Origin: Filosporella fistucella
Lineage: Eukaryota; Ascomycota; Leotiomycetes; Helotiales
Length of the DNA stretch: 64,000 bases
Direction: 5' to 3'
NCBI GenBank assembly: GCA_030077755.1
Contig: JAQJZZ010000015.1
Span: 930,001 to 994,000, forward strand
The translations under genes were made by a program, and so were the position numbers. A model generated the notes under the pieces. That model saw only the letters and a list, made by a program, of their open reading frames with translations. It was not told the DNA's origin and made no database searches. This document shows, in pieces, positions 9,813 to 22,885 of the stretch; position 1 is the stretch's first letter; every line of letters begins with the position of its first letter.

Positions 9813-12000
9813 ATGATGGCGCCGGAAGGTCCGAAAAGTTACAGCATTTGCTCATTGTGCGACGATATCTTCGATTCTGTCATAAATAAGGAAGTGCATC
9901 CGCAAATGGAGCTATTCTCTCGCGGCGAAGACCTATGTTGGACTCTAGATGATGTTTTCAATTCAAGTCAAGCTGGCTGCTGGCCCTGCAAATTCTTCTT
10001 CCGCAGCATGGGAGCATTGCCGAAAACCTATCCGTCGACCGAAATCAAACTCCGCCATCTTCTTGATGCAGCAGAAAATAACCCCGGGGTTGTTACATTT
10101 GTTGTGCGGCCGACGGACCGAAGCCACTCATATACTTGTTGCAACAGAGGCGATACCCCATTGACCTTCATTGTTAGATTTTCATTTGCATTTACAAGTA
10201 GGTGATATCTCTTCGAACCAAAAACAAAACATCTACAAATGATCTCTTAAACCTGCCCTTGCGGAATATTCTTGCTTATACAATTTGAAGACTTGTCGGT
10301 TTGGTTCTCAGCTTATAGTTGCAGCGACTCTGAAAGGACCCTCCCTTCTTACATGGCATCGAGACGTTGCCACGAGTAACACAACAGAGCCATCCATTTC
10401 ATTTCTTGAGACTTGTAAAAGATGGTTGAACGACTGTAAAGAACATGAAAGCTGCCGTCCCTTGTTTCCGTTGGCCAGGCTTCCAGCACGCCTACTCGAT
10501 CTACAGGGCCACTTTCCGGATTTGAGACTGTGTTGCACCGACAATTTTGAGAGAAAGACTTCATACATGACTCTCAGCCACTGTTGGGGTTCCCCTAATG
10601 CCCTTGAGCCTATCAAATTGACCCGGGAAAATTACCTAACCTATTTGCAGATTATTCACTTCGCTGCCCTTCCGATTAGCTTCCGTGACACCATCACCCT
10701 GGTACGGCGTCTCGGATGCAGATATCTATGGGTGGATGCTCTGTGTATCATTCAAGGCGATCTAGAAGATTGGACAACTGAGGGCTCACGAATGGCCGGG
10801 GTATATGGTCAGTCATCTCTCAATATCGCTGCTACAGCTGGGCATGATGCTACGACTGGGCTTTATGCTGCTCGTGACCCTACACTGGTTCGAGGAACCC
10901 CAATACTGCGACAAGCACAAAATGATACACATCATTCAGCCATTGGCTATTTTACGACCCTTCTCGAGGACCTCTATCGGGAGAACGTGATTATGACACC
11001 ACTAAACACCCGTGCTTGGGTCTTTCAAGAACGATATCTGGCGCCTCGAACTATTTCGTTTGGTCCCAAACAAGTCCTCTTCGAATGTTCTACAGGCATT
11101 GCTTGCGAAAGCTATCCTTACGGTTTCAATAGAGATTTGTTGCTGAAGCAGGATGAGTGGCACAAAGGCCTCGGATCTCTTAAGTGGGGGGTCATTGTCG
11201 CTTTCTATTCTCGAAAACAGCTATCATTCGAGTCTGACAGACTTGCAGCACTATCCGGAATTGCCGAAAGCTATGCCATGAGGAACAATTATGACATATC
11301 TAATCGCTCCCTTTATTTGGCTGGTGTCTGGAAGCCTTCAATTCTCATCGATTTAGCGTGGTTCTCCGAAGGAGAGTCCAACAGGGTCGGAAGCCCTAGC
11401 ATACCATCGTGGTCATGGGCATCGGTTTTTAATTCAGCTGGCGTATCCATACTTAATTCCTGTCTAGGAGAGCATTACAGAATATCTGTCGTGAAGGCAG
11501 AAGTGAATCACATCAGCGGTTTATTTGGTGGTGTCAATGGAGGTTACCTCCGAATTCGGTGCAATACTCTTGTACGCTTCGCGTACAGGTATTTCATCGG
11601 TTCAGGTACGATAAGCAAGCCTGCTTTCGAGTTGCACATTGCTGGACAAAAAGTGGACAGTACAATCTTCGAATACAGATGCATCAATCTATTTATTGAC
11701 GCCTCAAAGGATGTCGAATTGGGTATGGGCCGAGAATTATTCTTGATGCCATTCAGGTCTCAGGCTGTTGACTGGACAGAATCGGATGCAGATGTCATGT
11801 TCATCCTTGAATCTGAAGTAGGGGGAACCGGAATTTATCGCAGGCTTGGGTTATTCAGGGACCGGAGTCCTGGTGCTTTTCGCAAACTCGTGCGGAAAGC
11901 TGAAGAGGAGCCTAAGTATCGAGCAAGAGAAAACCAATACGAAGAGGTGCTTGGACCGGACGAGTATGGTAAAGAGCAATTTATCATCAGGCTTGTTTAA
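9813..12000 (+). CDS. HET-domain protein, second family type
   Basis: Fungal heterokaryon-incompatibility-domain protein of about 688 aa. The model joins 9813-10197 and 10319-12000, with a 121-nt intron (GTAGGT...TATAG); the phase fits. The start is the ATG pair giving MMAPEGPKSYSICSLCDDIF; a frame opening upstream at 9738 is less likely. The N-terminal 200 residues carry a Cys-rich opening and a WLNDCKEHESC element typical of this subfamily. The HET core follows: YMTLSHCWGS, ISFRDTITLVRRLGCRYLWV-DALCIIQ, then SRMAGVYGQSSLNIAAT and NTRAWVFQERYLAPRTISFG. The C-terminal 250 residues, including PSWSWASV, are the usual tail. It is more distant from the HET protein at 3488 than a local duplicate would be, so the two are separate members of the family. 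The splice choice at the intron is the least certain part. Confidence 0.92.
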
Positions 12001-12210
12001 CAGTAATATCTTGGCTTCCGGCGTATGATCTATCCTCGCAAACTTGCTGAGATATTATTGCCATAAGCTCAATCTCAGGTTCGCAGTAGCGCCACGTACA
12101 GGTTGCTTGAGGGCTTCGCTGCATCTAGAAGACCAATCCTTCTAGACGCAACTAGCATCTAAGAGACTATGCCGAAAATATAGACTGAAACTTCTTTAAG
12201 ACTAGCTTGA

Positions 12211-12447
12211 GAAGACCCTAGTCCCCAGAAGAGGGTTGGTTCGAAGTTTCCTTTTGAGGTGAAAGCCGTCATTGAGGCTGCTGATGGGACTGTCGCGGAA
12301 GCGGAGAAGGCTCTCGTGCATGAAGTGGACATTGCTGCTGGTGAATGGACGAGTCATGTGGATGAAGAATGGCAGGCAGAGAAGAAGAACATGTCGGATT
12401 CACAGTAGTTCAGAGAGTTTGTGCAGTATGCAAATACTTTTGATCCG
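12211..12447 (+). pseudogene. unrecognised acidic gene fragment with in-frame TAG
   Basis: A plus-strand frame open from the TGA at 12208 reads SKFPFEVKAVIEAADGTVAE and GEWTSHVDEEWQAEKKNMSD, is interrupted by TAG at 12406-12408, and goes on FREFVQYANTFDP up to a good donor (GTAATT at 12448) with an AACAG acceptor 45 nt later. The composition looks like real coding sequence, but nothing upstream joins to it. I recognise no family. Probably the remains of a gene that lost its 5' part. Confidence 0.35.
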
Positions 12448-13341
12448 GTAATTGGTTTATAACCTTACTTGAACTTTGTCATCAACCAACAGATGCGTCG
12501 GGAGCTACAAAGTACTTGCATCATCTTCTTTCGCTTCTCCTTCAATATATTTTGATATCTCATTAGCGAAGTAACACATGATTGTCTGGTTTATTTACTC
12601 CTAGCGCAATAGTCGGAGATGATGTTCGGCTCCCTCTTTTGCGGGGTAGTTTCCATTAACAGCCTATTGATCCTTGTCCCATCTCCTATATATCCGAAAA
12701 TATCGTAAGCAGCCTGCACATCTCAGCTTAACAGCTCCACCGGTACTTCATGCCGACAAGAGATCTTCCAGGTACTATCGAGGATATCCGACGGATTAAC
12801 ATCGGTAAAGGCTACAACCCACCGGGTCTGAAGATCTGTGCCAATGATTTCTACTCTTTGACCCCTTTAAGCTCTGAATAGATTGCCCGAGAATGTCCCG
12901 ACTACATTTACTGCTCCTTTTCAAGACTCAGGGGCCCTTAAACTGTCTAGTCCTCGGCTAAGCCCTGACTCCTTCCATCTCAAGTATTAGGTTTCGAGGT
13001 TTCAGTACCTTGCACTTACTCGGCGATGTGTCAAATTTGGATCGCAACTAGCATGGAAAGATTTCTGGTCTAGAGATTGCATCCATTTGGGCATGGTCAA
13101 AATTCAACAAGTTATCGATCAGATCATCTCCCATGCTGGCGTTACTTTCATCTATGGGTCCGATGCCAGCAACAAAGTCTAAAGTTTATACTGACCTCCG
13201 AGAATCAGCCTAGATCTGGGATCGTATGCGCAATCAGCTCAGAAAGGATATAAAAGTCGATGGCAACGTCTAGAATGTGCATCCTTCACTTGTATCCCAC
13301 CTCTCATCGTTCAGAATATTCCATCCCCCGTAGGCGAAGCC
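12448..13341. other. intergenic with short coding-like relics; promoter of the esterase
   Basis: Two short open pieces are noticeable but unassigned: plus 12750-12881 (contains GTIEDIRRINIGKGYNPPGL) and minus about 13050-13183 (contains NASMGDDLIDNLLNFD, similar in style to transcription-factor tails). Neither has a gene around it. The last 150 bases, with a TATAAAAG at about 13250, are the probable promoter of the tannase gene. Confidence 0.4.
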
Positions 13342-15022
13342 ATGAAACTCACCAAATTAGTCCTGCTCGGCACCCTTGCACGGATTATATCTGCACAGAA
13401 CTCTACTGGATTTCAACAAAACTGCACAGTACTTGGGTCATCTTTATCAATTCCAAGATCGACCATCACGAATTCAAGTTTCGTTCCTGCTAGATCAGTT
13501 CTTCAATTCCCAAATGGAGATTTAAGTTGCGGCCGTTCTTCTCAAGCAGTCTCCGTCAATCTTTGCCGTATTGTTTTGGAAGTTGCAACTTCGAATAGCT
13601 CGCGCATCAAAATGGAAGCTTGGCTCCCAGAAAATTGGACGTATGTTATGAACGCCCTCAACATCTCGTAAACTCTCATGGAGCTCGTGGTATCGTTATG
13701 CTAATACATCCCCGATTAAAAGTGGGCGCTTCCTCAGCACAGGCAATGGTGGCTTAGGAGGTTGCATCCAATACGAAGACATCGACTACGCAACATCTCT
13801 CGGTTTTGCAGCCGTAGGAACCAACAATGGACACGACGGAATGGGCGGAGCACCATTCCTCAACAGTCCAGAAGTCATCACGGATTTTGCGTATCGCGCT
13901 CTCCATACCGGCGTCGTTATAGGAAAGCAGATTAGTAAAGCTTTTTACGGTACCCCGCAAACGAAAAGTTATTACTTGGGATGTTCTACAGGAGGAAGAC
14001 AAGGGTTCAAAGAGGCACAAGATTTTCCCGAGGATTTCGATGGGATAGTAGCTGGTGCACCAGCGTTCTCATTCAACAATCTCACGTCTTGGAGCTCAAA
14101 CTTTTATGTCCTTGCTGGTCCTCTCGGGTCAGATACTTTTATACCCACCGAAATGTGGCCTGTTATCCACGAAGATGTCTTAAGACAGTGCGATCATTTG
14201 GACGGACTAGTTGATGGTGTTCTAGAGTCTCCCGATCTGTGCAATTATAATCCAGATGGTCTCGCGTGTGGTTTGAGCTCTTCAAATGGGACGAATGCTA
14301 CAAATTGCCTTACTACCACTCAACTACAAACCCTGCGCAGTATCTACTCGGCTCTCCTAGATCCAAACGGTGACTTGGTATACCCACGTATCCAACCTGG
14401 TGCCGAAGCGACTGGTTTCCCACAAACATATTTTACAGGTCAACCATTTGGCGCATCCGACTGGTTCAAGTACGCAATTTTCAACGACAGCAACTGGGAT
14501 CCCTCATCCCTCACTCCAGCAGATTGGATACTATCTTCAAAACTAAATCTCGACAACATCGAAACCTGGGATGGTGATCTCTCAGCCCTTCAGACGCAAG
14601 GAGGGAAAATCTTACATTATCATGGTCTAGTTGACGGCACGATCTCAAGTGAGAATTCGCCTCGGTATTACGCGCATGTATCACAAACCATGAATCTTTC
14701 AGCAGCCCAGCTTGATGATTTCTATCGCTATTTCCGCATATCTGGGATGGCGCATTGTGGAGGTGGACCCGGAGCTATTAATATTGGGAATCAGGCTAGG
14801 AATACAGCGTCTCTGGATCCGGATGAGAATGTGCTTATGGCGATGGTGAGATGGGTGGAGGAAGGGATTGCGCCTGAGACGGTTACGGGAACGGCGTTTG
14901 TGAATGGGGATAGAAATGGAGGGGTGAAGTTTAAGAGACATCATTGTAAATGGCCTAAGAGGAATGTGTATCGGGGTGAGGGAGATCCGAATGATGCGGA
15001 GAGTTGGAATTGTGTTGATTGA
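13342..15022 (+). CDS. secreted tannase/feruloyl esterase family protein, paralogue 1
   Basis: Serine esterase of the tannase family (feruloyl esterase B/tannase type), expected to cleave phenolic esters such as feruloyl-polysaccharide or galloyl esters outside the cell. Model: 13342-13640 plus 13723-15022 with an 82-nt intron, 532 aa. A signal peptide is visible at residues 1-18 (MKLTKLVLLGTLARIISA). The catalytic triad is Ser188 in GCSTGGRQG, Asp404 in HYHGLVDG and His444 in SGMAHCGG. Cys187 and Cys445 next to Ser and His form the CS-D-HC disulphide motif of this family. Several NxS/T sites suggest glycosylation. The length matches the family. A paralogue sits at 40128-41948 on the other strand with different intron positions. 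Tannase and feruloyl esterase activities cannot be separated from sequence alone. Confidence 0.94.
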
Positions 15023-16200
15023 GAAGGCAGAAAATAGATATCTCAACGAGCTAGTAAGTCGACGACTTTTGAACCATTATCTGTGCTCATGTGTATTGAA
15101 AATCAAAGAGAGCTGGTATTTAGGCTATAGCACCCAATTTTACCTTAGGCATATGCTCATCAAGAACCTTTCCCCTCAAGTGACCAACCTAGGATCATAT
15201 TCAAACCATCAAAACTATTCTAAAAAGAAGAATAGCCTCCCCTCTAAGCCTTTCCCGCCACCAAAAATAAGCCTGCAGAACCAAACGCCCGTCCATCCCC
15301 TCAGCTCCAGAACTTTCAGTCTTCTACTGGTAGCCAGGTCGCAGTGCTTCTTTCTCGCAAGCAATACCTCATTGGGGACATCATGTGAAAATCTTTACTA
15401 ACAGAAGATAGGTGACTACTTACAAATGAAAAGCAATCAAGTGAGAGGCAACTGTACGCTTAGAGCGGTCTAAAGACGGAATAAGCAACAATTTTGCAGT
15501 CGTGGTTTTTGTTTCCCGTGTACCCTATTTTAGCAATGAGACTTCGGGTGAGGAATGATGATAGAATAATAGGGCACGATTTGAGTGGGTGATATTTTTA
15601 ATTAGTATAAGGCCGTAAGGTAAAGCTGTGTTGCTTTTGGTGTTGAACTGGTTGCTCCGAGGAAATGTTGCGGCTCGGCAACGCTGTGTAACATCACGAA
15701 AGGCCAGTTGGTGTCACAGAACAACCGACCCGTCCCGTTCTTTCCAGGTAGGTAGATCGCATGATCTCTTGAGGATGAAAAGTGGTACGTGTTTTGACAC
15801 TTACAAAGGGAAGGTAAGGAATTGAAAAAATCACATTTGATTCGAGGGTCCATAGATTTTGATTCCTTCATGAATTTGGTCCCAGTAACATAGGCGATAT
15901 TGGTAGAGCTGTAGTACAGTACAAAAAGCTTCGCCATTGTATTGATATGACAATTTTTGACACAGGTCTATCCAAGGACGAAAAAATACCGCACACATTC
16001 TAGCATAGAATGGGAAATGAAATGTAAATAGCCCCAAGATTAAAAGCAAAATAACGAATCAAACAGGGACATGTAGACTTTTATTCCTTTTGAACACCGT
16101 GATATTTTAAACCCAAGATGATCATGCGGTTGTTCATTACTGTCAATGTCATTAGAGTTAAACGCTGGAGAAGGGGAAAGGACAATTCGCATACAATGTT
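15023..16200. other. intergenic, nothing supported
   Basis: 3' flank of the esterase gene and of the convergent small gene. Short frames on both strands have no recognisable features. Confidence 0.5.
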
Positions 16201-16731
16201 CTACAAACGTTCCAGCCTCTCGGATTCCCAAGCTTGCTTCTCCAACTTCTCAGCCAGAGTCATCTTCTCGCCACGAGTCTCGTACGCCCAAGTTTGAAGC
16301 TGAGCTCTCTGTTTCGAGGACAGCTTCCCTCCGAATGGGTCGTGGCGCTGCACATGAGTTGCCCAAGACATTGGTCTGGCGATGTGGTGGTCGGGTAACT
16401 GCCTCGCAAGGCCATGTTGCGGCCGTTTCTGTGCTTCGTGCCCATCCTGCTGATGTGCCTTGACTAAAGCGCCACGCATCTGCATGCGCCCATCCGGGAG
16501 GTCAGGTGGCTTGCTGATTGGCTTGACGGATAACATGGAGGCGTCGAGGAATGGCCGAACAAGCAATTGGGTCTCATCTGCTGAGTGATGTTCATGAATA
16601 TCTTTTCTGTATAGCAGACCTTCCTGAAAGGAGTCTGTGTGACTGGCCACAACCCTGAGACTTTTGTCGTGATTTCTGATGTTAGGTGACTTGACTGACT
16701 CGGCGGGAGCGGCGTTCATCTTATTATCCAT
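16201..16731 (-). CDS. small conserved-motif protein (AQL..WAYET C-terminal motif), 176 aa
   Basis: Single-exon frame encoding 176 residues, mostly polar and disordered in appearance, with no signal peptide or membrane segment. The C-terminal 33 residues are the notable part: AQLQTWAYETRGEKMTLAEK followed by LEKQAWESERLERL, predicted to form one or two amphipathic helices. The same motif closes the unrelated-looking protein at 30485-30906 (AQLERWAYETQDDNLTFIEH, LEKAAWEGR), so this is a shared short domain and strong support that the frame is a real gene. The start ATG (16731) is followed by MDNKMNAAPAES; no upstream extension is needed. Function unknown. Confidence 0.7.
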   Translation of the reverse strand: MDNKMNAAPAESVKSPNIRNHDKSLRVVASHTDSFQEGLLYRKDIHEHHSADETQLLVRPFLDASMLSVKPISKPPDLPDGRMQMRGALVKAHQQDGHEAQKRPQHGLARQLPDHHIARPMSWATHVQRHDPFGGKLSSKQRAQLQTWAYETRGEKMTLAEKLEKQAWESERLERL

Positions 16732-19700
16732 CGCTCAGAATTTTGATGATAAAGAGGATAATGTTATTCCTCGATGATCAAAGACAGAGCTATATATCCT
16801 TGGAGCCGTGATGGCCTATGGTAGATGTAGAGTACGGTGGTGACAGTATTAACAGGGAGACACAAAATGCTTGACAGGATTTGGGCGAGGGCGACCAGCT
16901 AAGTAAATATTAGAGGAAAAGGAATGAAACTTTGGATAAGCAGAACAAACATCTTTCCAGAGTATTGTATGACTTCTTGTCTTCTTAATTTGATATTCGG
17001 GGGCCTGTGTTGCTTCGTGACGAGTTTAAGCATTCCGGGTGGCAAAGATTCAATGTTGCCGGGACGAATGTGAGTTGCTTTAGGGCGTGAGTTTTGATTG
17101 TTGCGGGTATCAGAGCCAATGAACAATTGCCAAGTAAAAGATACAGATTGAAATAAAATGAGGATATCAAGAGAAGAGACCATGATATTTATAATTTCGC
17201 CAGAGAATGCAGTCACAGTCACTTGACAACGAGCCAAAACTATTTTCGAGGGCTGTACACTGTTTAAAACAAGGCAATCGGCGCGCATAGCTGCGAACCG
17301 CGAGAGCTTGCTGATTTTGGGTATTCATGGACCGCTCACGAGTTTTCTTTTGCGTAGGAAAGTATATCGTGGTACCTGGATGTGCCCCTTGCCCGAAGGG
17401 GATTCGGTGAATCTAGAGGCGTCGAAAGGCAATGGGTTGCATATTTGCGAACCATGATCAATAGGGTTTCGCTGTGCCCCTCGAAATAATGTTCGGTGCA
17501 GACAGGCCGCACACGCAAAGTGGTCAACGCCTTGGCGATGGTGATTCGCTCCATTGGGAATGGCAAAGTGTGCAATCCATACGGTTCGCATTCTGAAAAT
17601 TGCGACTCGTTTGCCTCGACTCAAGTTCCGGGTGCCATCTTCCCCCCCGTTTTCTGTCTCATCTTTCAACGCAAGCTCGATGAGTTGTTGTATAGAGAAC
17701 GTAGAAAACTATCGTCTAGCTCTGCTCCGTTTTGAGACGGATTCTAAATTCGATATAAATAACGTTGAGTAATGGCATATGACTGTCAACATATTTCCCA
17801 GTTCGATCAGTAAGATTGGTGACCTATACGTGACAATGGTCATTTCATGACGAACTTTAAATCTCTGCGTTTCAGGTCTGCTCTGGTCTTGCGCTGAATG
17901 GGCAAGCTCACAGTAAACCCAGGCCGAAGCCTTGGTGGCGTGGCGGGCGTGTAACATCTCCAAAATACTGGCGGCTACAAGCCAGAAGTGGTGATCTTAT
18001 CAAGCCGATGTGACAATGCGGCCCGGATTCTACTGTGGAGTACCGAATTGTGGTGTGATGTTCCCGAGGGAGGCCAGCAAGCCGTATGTTGAGTGATTCA
18101 GGGCCGCAAGGGGCTGTCGCCAACCCTCCGGCTGCGGCTTTCACACAGTTCGCATGATGCATCCTTTGACCTTTGCATGGCTTCGTTGGCAGAATGATCG
18201 AAGACTCATTCCCTGCGAACTCCCCACGGTTTCCCACTTTTTTCCTCTGCCCCCTGCCGGAAGTCAAAGGAAGAATTGTTCTTCGTTGTTAGAGTTTGGA
18301 CGCCATGAATCAATCATTTGCCTTACCCTCGATTCCATACAGTTGGACGACGTACGGCCTCCCGGACGAGGCAACCAAGCCATCACACATCATCTGCTGA
18401 AGACAAGCGTCATGGGATCTCTTTGACGACACCTTAAGCTCGGATAGGCCAATTAAGACCCGATTCATGAATGAGTATTAGTATGCCTCGTAGTGTAAGT
18501 TACGAGGCTACCTCGTCCCCTCCGGCCTTCATCTTGCCGAATTTACCCGTAGAAATCGTGAAGAAACGAGAAGAGTATCGGGATGGTGACCGTGGGGGTT
18601 CCCCCATTCTGACCGATATCATCAAGAGCCTCCGGTTCATAGTCGTGATCGTTTCAATTGAAGGGTCACCTGGTTGAAAGGCACTAAAGCATAGTGCAGC
18701 AATCCTACGGGTGGCAATCAACCTACTCTTCTTAGATGGGCTCATAATTATTGGATTTGACACTGAGTTGACGGTCGCGTGCTACGCAAGCGTCAAGATG
18801 TTGTGTGTTCAGCTGGTGGTGATGTTGACTGTTGAGGGTTTTCAGGCGGTTGATGTGCTGAAGACGACGTATTTCTCGCTTGGGGGTTTGGCCTAATCCC
18901 ACCAACAGCAGGCATGAAAGACGCGTTGTCGCTGCCTCTTTTCATCCTCATCAATAATCGTCACCATCAAAATCATCTCCAAACTTTGAAGAGGCGTAGT
19001 GATGATCATTGGGACTATGAAGAATTTTTGACATTGGCGGCACACTATGGAAAGCTTCCTCAGCTCGCCAGTATCCACGTCAGCACATTCCCCTGATCAC
19101 TTGTGCTTCACTCAGCTTCATTCAGTCATAGTACATCCAGCTAGATTGACGCCACGGAGCTAGGAGGATAAGAGTCAAAGTTGACACAAGAGTCAATGCA
19201 ATGTTAATTTTCTATTATCAATTTGGCAGTTTGCCTCTTTTTGAACTTTCTGTTTCACAAAATATTTTGGCAATGCTGGCACTGCTGACGTCAACCTCCT
19301 TTTCTATCGAGCCACGAGGCAGCCGAGGACAACTCAACTGCTAACGCCCTGGCTGAATCAACGCTGGTCAAGGCAACGAAAAAATTGAACCACGTTCATC
19401 GAATTGTTTCCACCTGGCTCTGCTGATCTGCGGGAGTGGCTGGTATGCAGAAAATGTCCCGATGTGGTGCACGTATCACACAAACCCATTTGAGCGGCGT
19501 ACAGTATTATTTCAAAATTTCGCCCTCGTAAAGCAGTTCTAGAGTTTCAAGAGGCGGTCTCACAGGCCGATCTAGAAGCTGTTAATCTGAAGATTCATCC
19601 ACTTTTGGTTGAGGCATAGAATGGGTGGTGTATCAATGCGAATACTCGCTCTTGCCGTTGCTAGAACGACTTATACACGGTTCGCATATTATACACCTTT

Positions 19701-20424
19701 CATGCTCTAATGTAACTTTGGTGTTTTTGCCTTGCAAATGCCCCACTGATACGATGATACAGGGATCGTAGCATGTACAAAGCTTCGACAATGCTTCTTC
19801 TAGACATTTTCACAAGTAGAATATGTGATATTGCCCCTGAGGCCATTAGAAGTATTTTTAGCAAGTTGTCCATTTCAAGCTTTCAATCTCAGATTCACTC
19901 TCTGCCACATAATTCATTTCAGATGGTGAAGCAATGCCACCTCCGAAATGCACACCGCTTTCCATTTCATCACCATATAAGTCACGTGACTACTACTCAA
20001 GTCCATGTTACCTAATTGTACCATCCTTATTGAATTTCCCTCAAACACACCAGCACATATCTTACAATGAAATCATTTGAACTCTTTGGAAGTCTCGGCT
20101 CATGCAATTTCAGTGTCTCGTTACTTGCGTATCGACTTCATCCGACAAGACAAATTATGAAAGGAGAAGGAGAAAATTTAGATGTTAAGGTCATCCTACC
20201 AGATGAAATCCAAGCGGAGAAATACAATGTAAGGTACAGATGGACCAAAAGCCATAAAAAGCTTATCTTGTACATATTTGCCTCACTCGTCATTTGATAA
20301 AAATATCCGAACACCCGGTGCGGGACATTTCAATTCTCCCGCTCTCGCACGATGCTCCACCGAGATGATTTTCACTATTATCCTTAGCTCGAATTACCCC
20401 ACATGAACCCCAGAAGAATCAAAA
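16732..20424. other. long intergenic region, no supported gene
   Basis: Nearly 3.7 kb without a convincing gene. Frames of 60-129 codons occur on both strands (for example minus 16899-17288, 17325-17669 and 17908-18267, plus 20067-20297), but none has a domain, signal peptide or believable splice partner. It could contain unannotated lineage-specific or non-coding transcripts; nothing in the sequence decides this. Confidence 0.4.
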
Positions 20425-22331
20425 ATGATAAACAGCCCTTTGTCCCAAGTCTCGATGGCAGACATAATCATGGTTGGCAAAACTTGTTCGGCGTGGGCCC
20501 TTCTTTTCACCTGTCTAGCAGGTACCCCACTCTTGACATCGAGCACTGATGTGCAGCCAATAATTGATTTGGGATACTCCCAGTATCAGGGCAAGACACT
20601 AGGATCAGGTGTCAACCAGTTTCTCGGGATACGATATGCCTCATCTCCAGTTGGAAATTTGAGGTTTCGCGCTCCTGTATCACCAGCAGCAACTGGTGGT
20701 GTGCAAGATGCCACAGCGGTTTGTTAAAACTATCATATTTCTTTGAATATTTCTGATATTGCCATAGTTCGGTCCAATATGTCTCGGTATCAATACCCGA
20801 GTGCCATCCCACACCCAATCTGAAGATTGCCTGTTCGCCAATGTCTGGGCTCCTGCAAACGCAACTTCTGAGTCCAAACTGCCAGTTTGGGTTTACATCC
20901 AGGGTGGAGGCTATGTTTCAAACTCCAATGCAAACTACAATGGTTCAACTGTTGTAGCAAACTCCGGTCAAAATATCGTGTTTGTGAACTTCAACTATAG
21001 AGTCTCGTCCTGGGGGTTTCTTGCTGGTGAGAAAGTCAGAAGAAATGGAGATCTGAATGCTGGATTATTGGATCAAAGGAGGTTACTGGAATGGGTACAA
21101 AAGTATATCCATGAAGTGAGTAAGGCAATTATACAGCAAATTCCTCACTGACTCATGACAGTTCGGAGGTGACCCCAAGCACGTTGTAATCCACGGCGTC
21201 TCAGCCGGTGCAGGCTCAGTAGCATTGCAGTTAGCAGCTTAGTGAGTTCATCCTTCTTCTCAAACATCCATATTGATATAGCTCAGTGGCGGTCGCGACG
21301 ACAATCTTTTCACCGGCGCTATAATTGAGTCCCCATTTTTCCCAACCCAATCCAAGCCATCAGATCTCGAATGGCAATTTGATCGTTACTCCAACGCAGT
21401 CGGTTGTGGGAACTATTCTGATACACTTTCCTGTCTCCGCTCAAAAGACACAGCTACTTTACAAGCAGCTAACATCCCATCACCATATCCTGGTCGCTCG
21501 AAAGCTCCTCTATTCTACTGGACTCCGACTATTGATGGTAATTTGATTCAAGATAGACCATATGATATGTATGAAAAGGGGGATTTCATCAGGGTACCGC
21601 TTTTAATCGGAGGCAAGTGGTGTTCAATCTTCCCGCTCTTCTGGGCAAAGTACTGAATTCAGGCAGATGACACAAACGAAGGCTCCAATTTCGCAGCCAA
21701 CGCCTCCTCCGCAGCCGAAATATCTTCCTTCTTCCAAGACAACTATCCCCGTCTCTCTTCCGTCGAAACCAATGGCATAAACGCGCAATATCCACTCATG
21801 TCTCCTCTCCCAAAACACGCACCTTATTTCCCTTCCTCCTCAGCCGCATATGGAGATAGCACATTCACCTGTCCCGGCGACTTTCTCTCCTCCATGCTTT
21901 CTTCCCCTCCTCATTCTTCCACCCACCAAACATATCAAACTCAATCCAACAAAGTATTCACCTACCTCTTCAACGTCCTCTCCACTCCCAACATCCTCGC
22001 CGGTTTAGGCGTTCCCCACACCTTCGAATCACCCACCATATTCGGCCCAGGAAACGTAAATGATAACTTGAACACCTCATCATTCGTAACGTATAACAGT
22101 GCTATTGTCCCCATAGTCATGAACTATTTCATTAGTTTTGTGAGGACATTGGATGTTAATGTCCACAAGTATGCTGAGGCGCCGAGATGGGAGGAATGGA
22201 ACGGAGGGGAGAGGTTGGTGATACAGGTTAAAGGGAACGGGACGGCGGGGACGCAGATGGAGAGAGTAGGGCGGGAGGAGAAAGAGAGGTGTGCGTTTTG
22301 GAGGGGGATCGCAGGGGTGATGGGGCATTGA
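20425..22331 (+). CDS. secreted type-B carboxylesterase/lipase, five exons
   Basis: Alpha/beta-hydrolase of the carboxylesterase type-B (cholinesterase/lipase) family, hydrolysing carboxylic esters outside the cell. Model: 20425-20718, 20768-21115, 21162-21241, 21287-21612 and 21667-22331, all phases consistent, 570 aa from the first ATG. The ATG at 20470 is an attractive alternative because MVGKTCSAWALLFTCLAG is a signal peptide. Family blocks are present: FLGIRYASSPVGNLRFRAP, SEDCLFANVW, oxyanion IQGGGYVSN, nucleophile Ser228 in GVSAGAGS (V where Glu is usual), LAAYGGRDDNLFTGAIIES, Glu354 in GDDTNEGSNF, and His485 in GVPHTFES. Intron 4 uses a GC donor (GCAAGT at 21613) with acceptor GGCAG; ignoring it leaves a stop at 21652-21654. 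The gene looks intact. Confidence 0.9.
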
Positions 22332-22885
22332 CGGGGGAAGGGGTGTTTTGGGGAAAGATGGGATGAAAGATTTTGTAAAGGGTGTGTTGGTAGATAGATA
22401 TATTGATAAGAGTATATATTGACACGAGAAAATCTTGACAGTTCTCTTCCAATTTTGACATTTCTCTTCATTGACAACTTTTCTAACCTCCCGTTTCCCC
22501 AAACTTCCCACCTAACTACAATACAGACACACCCCCAATACTAACCCGGAACGCCCGCCCTTGTGCGCAGTGTACGCATGGCTCCGCCTTCTTGATTCCA
22601 AAGCACAAGATATTTGGTCTCGTGTGTTTGATAGTACTGCCTGAGGATCCAACTGAGTTACACGATCATCTAATATATACACTTCACTCTCATTCTCTCC
22701 CTCCTAGCAGAATTTCAGAATGTAGCTGCGTTGAGATTTTGAGATGAGGTTAGGATGGGAAGTGAATTCCTAATTTGGAGCGATAAGGAGATGGAACAGC
22801 CAGAATGCAGTGGTGTAGGGGAGGCGAGTGTAGAGAGGGAGGAAGTCGAGGTTAGTAAGAAAGGCGAGGCGAAACAACGATTCTC
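22332..22885. other. intergenic
   Basis: 3' flank of the carboxylesterase gene. Antisense-looking frames here and inside the last exon are shadows; nothing else is supported. Confidence 0.5.

Noticed and set aside
3488..12000. The two HET genes as a recent tandem duplication
   Set aside because: They differ in domain layout, exon structure and sequence, and share only the general HET motifs.
14699..15046. 115-codon minus-strand frame opposite the tannase gene
   Set aside because: Antisense to conserved catalytic residues of the esterase; composition is that of a shadow frame.
21276..21300. tRNA-like TAGCTCAGTGG
   Set aside because: It falls on the acceptor side of a carboxylesterase intron and continues into conserved coding sequence; no acceptor stem or T-arm is present.
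22080..22511. 143-codon minus-strand frame opposite the carboxylesterase
   Set aside because: It overlaps the conserved last exon of the esterase on the other strand and has no protein-like features; a shadow frame.
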